Source: Schizophyllum amplum | Lineage: Eukaryota; Basidiomycota; Agaricomycetes; Agaricales; Schizophyllaceae | DNA length: 64,000 nucleotides | Direction: 5' to 3' | Assembly: GCA_007026445.1 (NCBI GenBank) | Contig: VDMD01000002.1 | Location: forward strand, 2,542,001-2,606,000 | Part shown: positions 55,770 to 64,000 of the stretch, in pieces | Layout: the number at the start of each line of letters is the position of its first letter | How positions within the stretch are numbered: position 1 is the first letter of the stretch | Notes under the pieces: model-generated | What the model saw: the letters and a program-made list of their open reading frames with translations, nothing else | Told to the model about the DNA's origin: nothing | Databases searched by the model: none | Position numbers and translations under genes: made by a program

Positions 55770-57227
55770 ATGGCTTCCGGGCTCGAGATCATTCCGGACG
55801 CGGATATCGGGCGTGAATGGGCGCGCGAGGAAAGCCTCGACTATGCGGACCCATTGCGCCATCTCATGCACGGCGCCGATGAGGACGAGGATGACACCCA
55901 GACAGGCCGGGTCAGAGGTGATGATGGCCCCCACACCGACGCCACCGTCCTCCTCCCCGCGCAGCGGCCCTCCGTCTTGGGGGACACCCTCGCGCTTTCC
56001 TTTCCGGACACACCGGCGCACGGCGCTACCACACCCATCACCGTCCACCTCAAGGTCGACGCATCACCGGGCTGCGGTGGGATGCACTGGCCTGCCGGAC
56101 AGGTGCGCCATGTTTTGCGTGTTGGCCCGTGTTTTGTTGGCGCGTTATGTCTGGCGTGTCGCGTTCCCATCTGCGCCACTGATGCCCTCCCTCTCGTTCG
56201 CGACCGCCTAAGCTCACCCTCGTGATCGTCTACGCTTTCGCCCACCAGCACCAGCTTCATCGCCTACCCTCTCGCTCGCGAATGCCTCTGCTCACCCTCA
56301 GCCACCCAGACCCTCGGCAACTACCTCGCCTGGCGCGGCACGGATGCCATCGTCGGACGCACCGTCTTAGAGCTCGGCGCGGGGACAGGGCTCGTAGGCT
56401 TCGTCGCCGGCGCCCTCGGCGCGGACGTCGTCATCACCGACCAGGCGTGCGTGGTGCGCTGTTGGCGAAGGATACGCGGCGCGCCGCTGAACGATTGTGT
56501 GACACCGACAGAATGCTGCTGCCATTAATGCGCGAAAACGTGGCACTGAACGGGCTCAAGGACCGCGTGCGAGTGGCTGAGTTGAACTGGTGAGCGTCAG
56601 CCTTGCTAGCGATGGAGGGGGGGGGGGGGGGGGGGGGCAGTAAGGGGGGGAGGGAAGGAGGAAGGGAGGACAACAAATGCAACAAGCTGACAAGACGCAA
56701 TGTCAACGGCTGACCTGACCCCAGGGGCGAACCCCTCCCACCAGAACTGCGCAAAATGGACGTGGTCCTCGCGGCGGACTGCGTATACTTCGAGCCCGCG
56801 TTCCCGCTACTGGTGCAGACGCTCGTGGACCTTGTTGGCGAGGAGACCGAGGTGCTATTTTGCTACAAGAAGCGGAGAAAGGTGAGTCTGTAACAGCGAA
56901 AAGTGCCGCGGTCGTCGTGATTGTCTGCTCCCTAAGTGGGCTTCCCCACTTCCTCGTTGAAGTTGTCTACTGCGCTGCCGTTGTCCGCTCGCGCTGTAGT
57001 CGCTCGTTGACGGCGCATATACTCATCACTTGGCAGGCGGACAAGCGGTTCTTCAACTTGCTGAAGAAACACTTCACTTGGTCAGAGGTGAGTGCAGCCT
57101 TTGTGAAGGCGGGTCCAAAGGTCCCGTAAAGCTCACGACAATGCCCGCCCAGGTGACGGACGACCCCGCGCGTCCCATCTACAGCAAGGATGCCATATCA
57201 CTGTTCCGTCTTCGTAGACGAACGTGA
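55770..57227 (+). CDS. Protein-lysine N-methyltransferase, EFM6/METTL21 type
   Basis: Seven-beta-strand SAM-dependent methyltransferase of the METTL21 group, whose fungal members methylate lysines of elongation factors. The start at 55770 gives MASGLEIIPDADIGREWARE. HWPAGQ joins TLGNYLAWRGTDAIVGRT after an unusually long intron (56103-56309). SAM motif I is VLELGAGTGLVGFVAG, the acidic strand VVITDQ, then MLLPLMRENVALNGLKDRVR. The post-motif VVLAADCVYFEPAFPLLVQT carries the family D-x-x-Y element. KKRRKADKRFFNLLKKHFTW follows, and the stop is at 57227. Intron 56590-56724 contains a 21-base G run. EFM6 is the best match by motif; EFM7 or related enzymes cannot be excluded. Confidence 0.85.
56617..56637 (+). 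repeat. 21-nt poly-G run inside an intron
   Basis: Twenty-one consecutive G, followed after a few bases by further G blocks (GGGGGG, GGG). It lies in intron 56590-56724, which at 135 nt is more than twice the local norm. Length may be unreliable in the assembly. Confidence 0.9.
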
Positions 57228-57499
57228 ATGAAAGCCAGCGGAAGTATGCTGCGATGAAAGCGGAGACACGCCGCGGTGCAAGGGGACACTCGCAGGCAGG
57301 AATAGCCTCACAAGCGGGAGGACGCGCAGGTATGGAGGTGCACTTGCAGCTAGGACTAGCATGTGCGGCCAGGAGGAGCACGCGTAGCCAGGCAGTCGAC
57401 GAAGCTGAGAGCAAGTTCGGCGCGCGATGCATCACACTATCATGAATGCCATGCCAGAAGTCGTAATAAATATGCAGACGTCCTATACAGGCCCCAACG
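57228..57499. other. Convergent 3' spacer
   Basis: 272 bases between the methyltransferase and p24 stops. No feature recognised. Confidence 0.4.
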
Positions 57500-58354
57500 C
57501 TATATAGTGCGCTTCACCTCGAAGAAGGACTGCGACACGTCAGTAAACATTCGAACGGAACTTTGGGACCACACGTACTTTCAAGTAGTATACCTGCCAT
57601 CCAACTACGGCGAACAAGACGACGGCCTGTATGATGGACCACCACTTGACGCGCGCGTTGGTAGATTCTGCGGTGTTTCGGTGGACGCGCTCGCGGATGA
57701 CGATGTACTCCTGCTCGTCTTTTACGGCCGTGAGGCCGTTTGAGAGCGAGCGAATCTCGCGTTCAATTGGTGCGACGATGTCGGCTGGGAATCATGGTCA
57801 GGAGAGCGTATGGAGAGTCATGAAGGGGCATACCGTCTTCGCTGATGTATATTACACCATGCACGTTGAAGCTGGGATCAAAGGTCAGCGGTGATAGACA
57901 TTGACGCGTAGCAGACGCACCTGACAGTCTTGTCTGCAATGGAGCTCATCATGTTGGAGAAACAATACTCATGTCGGCCGTCCTTTCGCGCGGTGAAGGA
58001 GTTTGTGCCGGTGGACTGCTTGACCTGCTTTGCCAGTACCTCGCCTGACGGGTCTGTCAACTGTCGCGAGCGTCAGTACGGCGCGTGTGCATATGCTGAC
58101 CACGCACCCAAAAGTCAATGTCCAGGTGCCCGCCTCCACCGACTTGGTAGGTCACTGTCATCTGCGCGCGCGGTCAGTTTTGGTCGTAGCAGGTTGGTTG
58201 TTGCGCGCACCTTGTCCTGGACATGGAGGTCCTCGAAGAAGCACTCCTTCTTGCCCGCCGGCACGTCAATTATATGCGCAGCGACAAGAGGCAGTAGGCA
58301 TAACAGCGACAGCCAGGCCGCGCACAATCGTGGTATCCATGTCCGTGAGTCCAT
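57500..58354 (-). CDS. p24/EMP24 family cargo receptor
   Basis: Type I membrane protein of COPII/COPI vesicles. The start at 58354 gives a signal peptide ([20 protein letters not shown], then LPLVAA). The GOLD domain follows: [58 protein letters not shown] and [19 protein letters not shown], with the conserved Cys pair. A coiled-coil ([20 protein letters not shown]) precedes the single membrane helix [20 protein letters not shown] and the cytosolic tail [10 protein letters not shown]. The FF pair and the basic tail are the COP-binding signals. An upstream in-frame Met (58468) is less likely because it precedes the signal peptide. Six exons. Confidence 0.92.
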
Positions 58355-58538
58355 CGCGGTCAACGTCGAGCAGAGCGTGTGCCGGTCCGCCTGCCTTCGT
58401 GTCAAGAACAGGATTGGGCCACGTGACGGGTTACGGCGAAATCCGATCCGATTCTTTGATCTTGCCATCTTTCGGGCGTGTGTGCGCGTCTTGTCTTTGT
58501 ATTTTCTGTTCCCCGACTGTTATACCACTACCGAAGCC
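58355..58538. promoter_or_regulatory. 184-bp bidirectional promoter, p24 / RanBP1
   Basis: The divergent starts are 184 bases apart. The segment next to RanBP1 is TTGT/TCTTT-rich. No TATA box. Confidence 0.45.
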
Positions 58539-59359
58539 ATGTCTGAAGTCCCCGACGCCCTCGCCCCCCGTGTACGTGCCAAGACGCGGATGCGCGCGAT
58601 CTCACAAACTCACGCGTGCCACAGGAGGAGGAGGCCGACGTCCAGTTCGAGCCCGTCATCAAGCTCACCGAGCAGGTCGACACCAAGACTATGGAGGAGG
58701 AGGAGGACGTCGTGTTCAAAATGTGCGCTATCGACTCCCTTGGCTCACGCGATCGCGCACTGATAGTCATCCCCACAGGCGCGCAAAGCTCTTCCGCTTT
58801 GATACCGGCGCATCCGAGTGGAAGGAGCGGGGCACGGGCGACTGCAAGCTGCTAAAGCACAAGGAGACGGGCAAGATTCGCCTCGTCATGCGTCGAGACA
58901 AGACCCTCAAGGTCTGCGCGAACCACATGGGTGCGTCGCAGCCTGCCTCCGCGCATCTTGATTCCTGATTGACCGCCTCCCAGTGTCCAAGGACATGAAG
59001 CTCCAGCCCAACATCGGCTCAGATCGCTCGTGGGTATGGAAGGTCGCCGCCGACTACTCTGAATCCCCTCCCACTGCGGAAACCCTCGCCATCCGCTTTG
59101 GCAACGCTGAGAGTATGTGGCGTCGTTCTATTGCATCAGGATCCCGCGACTGACATCATGAGCAGACGCAAACGGTTTCAAGACGGCCTTTGAGGACGCC
59201 CAGAAGGCCAACTCGAGCGACGCTCCCGACACCCCCGCTGCTGAGGAGACCAAGCCAGAGGAGGCCAAGCCCGAAGAGACCGCTGAGGAGAAGAAGGAAG
59301 AGGCCGCCGAGGAGAAGAAGGAGGAGGCCGCTGAAGAGAAGAAGGAGGAAGCCGCGTAG
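58539..59359 (+). CDS. YRB1: Ran-specific GTPase-activating cofactor RanBP1 (Yrb1)
   Basis: Cytosolic Ran-GTP-binding protein that promotes GTP hydrolysis with RanGAP and releases export complexes. The start at 58539 gives [11 protein letters not shown], then an intron. The Ran-binding domain reads [40 protein letters not shown] and [20 protein letters not shown], then [23 protein letters not shown] and [20 protein letters not shown]. The [12 protein letters not shown] and WVW blocks are diagnostic. Five exons. The C-terminus is three exact 8-residue acidic/basic repeats, in the place of the usual export-signal-containing tail; I see no clear leucine-rich export signal. Confidence 0.94.
59285..59356 (+). 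repeat. Three-copy 24-bp tandem repeat at the RanBP1 C-terminus
   Basis: Three 24-base units each encode EEKKEEAA and end directly at the TAG stop. Only a few third-position differences occur. Confidence 0.9.
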
Positions 59360-59698
59360 ATATTTCCTGTTGTATCCTTAGCCCGTTTCCTGTCCCTTCG
59401 CTTACACCACGGTGGATACGTTGCACAAGTCCTTGTTTTACTGTACTCGTCTTGCACACTGCCCTGACTTCTGCTTTCAAGCCTGTCTCCGGTCGTGAGA
59501 GATATTCATTGAAAGCGCGTGCATGGTCATAACGGTACGTGACGCTGAAGAACAAGGTGAAAAACATGTTACAGAAGGTGTACACTGCACATCAAGTCGA
59601 ATAATAAAGAGGTTCCACGGACAGAGGCGACTCGAAGTAGTGCACACATAGGACGGATCCCAAAGCTGTAAACAAGATCTAAGCCGGTTCCAGCACAT
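59360..59698. other. Convergent 3' spacer
   Basis: 339 bases between the RanBP1 and kinesin stops. An AATAATAAA-like signal near 59602-59608 could serve RanBP1. Nothing else seen. Confidence 0.4.
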
Positions 59699-62600
59699 TC
59701 AACGCCAGGTCGGCTTCAACCTGAAGCTCGTGTCCCCCACACTCATATTCGGATCCACCACAGACGTATTCGCCGGCGCCGCAGATCGCAACTTCGCCGT
59801 GAACGACGTCAGCGGCGGACGCGCCGCCATCGAAGGGCGCTTCACCCGCTTCGCCGGGCTCCCCCCAATCATCACCCGCCTCGGCCCCCCACCTCCGCTC
59901 GGCGGCGACAGCTGCGGAATCATGCTCGACCGCCGCCGGCCCTTCTCCCCGCGCATCAGCCCAATCCCCGACCGCCGCCGCCCTCCAGCGCGCGGCGTCG
60001 GCGGTGCGCGCCGCCCGGGGCTCCCGTGGGCCTTGCCCCTGTGCGAGAGCGCGGCGGAGATGGACTCCTCGGGCTGGTTGTTGCTGCGGTCGGACAGAGG
60101 CTTGCCGCGCCGGGGCGTGCCCGGGGCCTCATCCGCCTCCGCCAGGCTGCCGAGTGCAGGCCCGCCGCCCTTACGAGATTTGAGGAAGCTGGGGTCGAGC
60201 CGGCTGGGCCGCTTGCGCGCGGCTGGGGGCGCAGATGCTGACGCCTGTGCAGGTGTAGAGCCAGCGCCGGAGTTGGAGCCAGAGGGACCCGCAAAGCTCT
60301 CGTCGCCCCCAGCAGTCACGTCCTCCCAGTCGCTCTCCGAGCCGGCCATGGACATGGACGAGTTTCTCCCTGACGCGGACGCGGTGCTCAGGTTCGCGGC
60401 CGGAGGCGCGGGGCTGGCAGGGATGAGGGACATTGAGAAGTCGGGGCGCAGCGTCATATCCAGCGCGCCCTGCCCAGCTTCGTCCTTCCACTGCACGTTC
60501 TTGCCCTTGGAAACCTTGCGTTCGCGTTCGGGTGCGCGGCGGTAGGGCTGCGAGGCAATGCTGGTGCGCAGTGACTTGCGCGGGGCACGACGGCGAGGCG
60601 AGCCCGCCTCGTGCCCTTGAGTCTCGTACAGGGATGCCCGACGAGACGATGAAGCGCCGGCTTGCGACTGCAGTACGGCGGGGCCCGAGCTGATGCGGCG
60701 CGTAAATGCCGCACCATAGCCCTTGAAGTCGCTGAGGCCATAGACGTCGAGCGAGCGCTGCTCAGACGTATAATCCGCCGTTGTGTGGCCAACCAGGTCC
60801 GATAACGCCTCGTCGTTCTTCTCCTTGATCGTGCCCAGCACACCGGAGACCCGCTTGACCACATTCTCCAGGTTCTCCGCATCATTCTTCACAGCCGAGG
60901 ACAATGTCTTGCTCGCGTCGCCAATCTTCACCGTGCAGCGTCCGACAATGCCCGCAAGACCGACCATGAGTTGGGAAATATCGCGGACGGCCTCCTTCAG
61001 TACTTCCCGCTCCGCCTCGGCCTTCTCCTTCTCGATCTCAGCACGGTGGCAGCGAGCATCAAGCTTGACGTTCTCTACGCTCACGTCATCCAGCCGGTCG
61101 GATCGTCTCTCCGACACTGCACGCATAGTAGCGTCGAACATCGCGCTCGCGTTGGACGACCGCTGGAGCCGCACGTTCCAGTTGGATGTGGCGGCCACGG
61201 CTTCCTCCTCTGGCTTAGCGAGCGTTTGCAGGATAGCGCGTTCGGCAAACAAGTCGGCGGGTAGCGGAGACGACGATGACGCCTCCATGGCAGCAATTTC
61301 GTCGAGCCGCTGCTGGATAGCTGCAAGGCGTGTGGTCGCGACTGCAAGCCTTCCAGAGCAATGTGCGCCGTCGACTATGGCCACCTGCGTCTGCTCGTGC
61401 TTCGTATGCATGTCGCTCTTGGCACGCTGAACCTCGGCGGTGGCCTCTGCCTTCTTCCTACGCACTACATCGGTCTCCGCAGATTGCTTGCCAGAAAGCT
61501 TCTGCTTCAGCTCGGCGATCTCCAGGTTCAACCTGTTGATGGCCTCTACGTACTGCCCGACGTGCCGGTTGACGTTCACGACGTTGCGCGTCACGACCTT
61601 GGTCTTGATACGTGTAGCGCGTTCGGCGTAAACGAGGGTATTGTGGGTATCGTCAAAGTGTTGAGAGGTAGGCGCGACGCAGACAATCATAACTGTCTTG
61701 CAGTTGCCGCCGAGGGAGAACTTGAGCAACCGCGTGAGCTTGCTGTTGCGATAGGGGACGTGGCGCACGGCGCCGCCGCTCTCGCACAGTGCGTTAATGC
61801 AGTTGCCTAGGGCGAGAAGAGACTTGTTGATGTTGGCGCCTTCGACCATCCGCTGCCCCATGTTGGACGTGGCTGCAGCGCGCTCGCTACCCGCCAAGTC
61901 GATGATAGACAGGGTGCCGCATGTCTTCTGCTCCGTGATGTTTGCGGTTCGGGGAGATTGCGTGACATGAACCTGAAGGACGGCGTGTGATCGCGAACTG
62001 GTCTCGTTCGCGTGCGTGGGACTCTGCGTCCGGCGGCTGTTACCTAGCAGCACAATCTCCTTCACCTCATCTGCGGACTGAGGCTTGAGTTCAGCCAAGC
62101 CGACGACCTTCACGGCCTTGTCCTCGCGGATGCAGAGGCCGCCGCGAGGGTTCTGTGTACCGGGCTCAGCGAGCAGGTCGCGGATCTCCTCGTTGTAGAT
62201 TTCGAGGAAGGTGACCATGACGTCCACGTTGTAATCCTCCTTCCGTTCCTCGATGCGTTGAAAAAGGTCGGCCATAGTTAGGTAGATGATGCCGGGGTCG
62301 GTCTCGGTGCCACTGATCGTGTGCGTCTTGCCGCAACCTGTCGCCTGGGCGAGCGTTAGCTGTGGTCTACGCAATGGAGGCTTGCTGGACGCACGCCGTA
62401 GGCAAATACAGTCGCATTGTATCCATCCAACAAGTTCTTGAGCAATGGTCGGGCAGTAGAATCGTATACATCTTGCTGTCGCGCCTCATGGTCGAACACG
62501 CGGTCGAACATGAATCGCTTGTCCTTGTACCGCTTAGTACCCGGTGGAAGGAATCCTCGCTCCATAAATGCTTTCGAGGGATCCCGCTCTTGCGGGTCGA

Positions 62601-62847
62601 AGGTGAGGATGCGGTCGTCAATGATTTCAACGATGTTGCGCAGCATGGATGATGTGTTTGCGCGGCCTGGAGTGGACAGCGCGCCATCGCCGCGTAGTGT
62701 AGTGTCGTAGCATGGCTCAGGCAGCCTCTGCGCCTCCCAAGATGTGGGCGGTCGCACGCGAACTGTGTACATTGTGTTAACGAACCATGGCTACGGCGAT
62801 GGCGACGACCACGCACCCGCCACTGTGATAGATCCTGCCGCAACCAT
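59699..62847 (-). CDS. KIP3: Kinesin-8 motor (Kip3/KIF18 type)
   Basis: Plus-end-directed, microtubule-depolymerising kinesin. A 31-nt first exon (62817-62847) gives MVAAGSITVA, spliced to VRVRPPTSWEAQRLPEP. The motor has a family-specific long loop, then RFMFDRVFDHEARQQDVYD, ATVFAYG-ATGCGKTHTISG (P-loop, split by an intron), NETSSRSHAVLQVHV (switch I), LSIIDLAGSERAAATSNMGQ (switch II) and NINKSLLALGNCINALC. RRTQSPTHANETSSRSH is the kinesin-8 form. The neck is VGQYVEAINRLNLEIAELKQ. A coiled-coil and a basic, Ser/Pro-rich tail end at 59699 (FRLKPTWR). About 1030 residues. An upstream Met-rich frame (to 63074) is out of phase and not needed. Confidence 0.9.
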
Positions 62848-63870
62848 GGCAGTATATGAAGCGTTCCCCAAATCCTGTTCAATGTATTGGCAGTCGCGTC
62901 CGGCGTTGTGCAGGCGTCGTTGGAGAGCGTCACGGTAGGAGGTAGCCCGTTGTTGGTTGGTGTTGACAAAACGAACTCGCCAGCCGCGTCATGCACGTGA
63001 TCGCGCCTCGCGTGACGGTTGCTCTTTCGTCGCGTGTCACTCATATTCCCACCTTGAAGTTGAAGTTGATCCACATCGAACTCATTCGCTGCTTCTGAGC
63101 GCGGCCTTCACCTCTGTCAGTCGCGAATGCAAATCCTCAAACTACCGAAATATATGACTGCCAGGATTTGTGATCTTCATGCGTTTTTATGAGCATCTCA
63201 GGTCACTACACAATCATCTACGGTCCCTTCGTCTCGTGGGTTCGCAAGAGATGTACTCGAGCTCAACGAAGTAACCGACGATAAGCCTTTGGCCCAACCG
63301 TGTAGCATGCACCGCCTTCCTATGGGACGTGTCGGGAGCAAGGACGATATCGCCGATGAATCTGTCAACCTGAGCGGAGCTAATACTCAGCTGGTGCCAT
63401 TCATCTATCAAGTAAGGCTTCAGCGCTTCAGCCTTTGTTGACGATTCCGAAGTTCTCGTGGATGGCGGCATTTCTCTAGTCGCCAAGTGGGACGAACAGG
63501 GTCACGGGTTGAGATCAGTGGCACTCAAGGGCCAAGGCCAGGGTATGCTGAGTCCGTGCTGCAATATGCAGTGGTACGTCCGTAACGTAGAAGCGGACTG
63601 CAAGATGGAAGCAAGCAGAAGTTATCCTTATGATTATGTGTGTGGTGGAAGGGACCCGCCTTCTGGATCGCACTTGCCACATCTCAAATCACGAACGTTG
63701 TGGGTCCACTCGGTCGTTGCCGGCTGCCTTCGACAAATTGTGAATTTGAACTTGGTCGGCGGTTGCTCCGCTACCGCCGCGCGTTCTGCATTCGCCCACA
63801 GCGACTGCCATCTCTGAGCCGTTCGCGACATTTTGGAGCCTTCATACGCACGTAGAAACGCAGAGGAGAT
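62848..63870. other. 1.0-kb divergent region between kinesin-8 and the MYND paralogue
   Basis: Holds both promoters and one weak small ORF at 63214-63486. No RNA gene, repeat or mobile element recognised. Confidence 0.4.
63214..63486 (-). CDS. Hypothetical 90-aa ORF (low confidence)
   Basis: Reads MATREMPPSTRTSESSTKAE, then LKPYLIDEWHQLSISSAQVD, RFIGDIVLAPDTSHRKAVHA and LIVGYFVELEYIS. The balance of residues is more protein-like than that of neighbouring ORFs, but there is no recognised domain and no splice extension. It may be a fragment of a larger decayed gene. Confidence 0.25.
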   Translation of the reverse strand: MATREMPPSTRTSESSTKAEALKPYLIDEWHQLSISSAQVDRFIGDIVLAPDTSHRKAVHATRLGQRLIVGYFVELEYISCEPTRRRDRR

Positions 63871-64000
63871 ATGGCCAGCCAAGTTAAGCGCCATGATGAT
63901 ACTAAAAAGCCTCACGCCTATGTGCCTGGGCTAAATCTACCTGCCGACTTCGCTCTGCCCGACCTCACTGTTGTCAGAGAGGAAGGCGATGAAAGTATGC
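63871..64000 (+). CDS. MYND-finger protein paralogue, first exon only (runs off right edge)
   Basis: Exon 1 (63871-63994) encodes MASQVKRHDDTKKPHAYVPG, then LNLPADFALPDLTVVREEGD. It aligns without gaps with the first exon of the gene at 28199 (MAVQVARRDDAKKPHAYMQG, LTLPANFSLPDLEKVREDAA). Both exons are exactly 124 nt and end in phase 1 after an A, before GTAAGT or GTATGC. The rest, including any MYND finger, lies beyond base 64000. Confidence 0.8.
   Translation, partial: MASQVKRHDDTKKPHAYVPGLNLPADFALPDLTVVREEGDESM

Noticed and set aside
62848..63074. Extended kinesin N-terminus starting near 63046-63074
   Set aside because: That frame is out of phase with SITVAVRVRPP and would need an extra intron I cannot support; MVAAG at 62847 gives a normal kinesin start.

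Overview
The window is nuclear DNA from a filamentous basidiomycete, most likely an agaricomycete. Coding density is high and codons are GC-rich. Genes are broken by many short introns of about 45-65 nt with GTRNGY donors and CTAAC/CTGAC-like branch sites. The gene content is typically fungal: ARG8, DRE2, a forkhead factor, a STRIPAK scaffold, a Clg1/Pcl-type cyclin, an Agaricomycete-style F-box protein, and MYND-finger proteins. There are no operons, Shine-Dalgarno sites, CRISPR arrays, rRNA or convincing tRNA genes. No species can be named from the sequence alone.

Layout. 0-10.4 kb: 5-truncated-by-window ARG8 (its C-terminus lies left of base 1), a 13-exon cytochrome P450, a single-exon SDR, an SLC25 mitochondrial carrier, the Fe-S assembly factor Dre2 and a forkhead transcription factor. 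10.4-12.5 kb: no supportable gene. 12.5-22.5 kb: Far11/STRIP, mitochondrial ribosomal protein uL15m, an F-box protein followed by a 150-bp relic of a second F-box gene, a GFA-family zinc enzyme with an apparent frameshift, and a second SDR with an apparent N-terminal frameshift. 22.5-24.7 kb: long non-coding divergent region. 24.7-31 kb: a cyclin, a 153-bp MITE with perfect 33-bp terminal inverted repeats and a 9-bp target duplication, a MYND-finger protein and a small Tudor-like protein. 31-43.4 kb: ubiquitin E1 (UBA1), cactin, mitochondrial ClpX, MTP18/MTFP1 and a secreted M43-type metalloprotease. 44.7-64 kb: an acyl-CoA-binding Atg37/ACBD5-like protein, S-(hydroxymethyl)glutathione dehydrogenase, Vfa1, a large Q/P/RGG-rich protein, dihydroorotase, an EFM6/METTL21-type lysine methyltransferase, a p24 cargo receptor, RanBP1, kinesin-8, and at the right edge the first exon of a paralogue of the MYND gene.

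Most genes are unconnected housekeeping genes and I see no metabolic cluster. Several are mitochondrial: ARG8, the SLC25 carrier, uL15m, ClpX and MTP18. The unusual signals are architectural. Very small exons (12, 12, 14, 17 and 29 nt) repeatedly carry the functional core motif of their protein. There are two candidate GC-AG introns, a 21-nt G-run inside an oversized intron, a MITE, a gene relic, two neighbouring genes with single-base frame disruptions, and a pair of MYND paralogues about 36 kb apart with identical first-exon length and splice phase. I found no strong candidate for a wholly new biological system.
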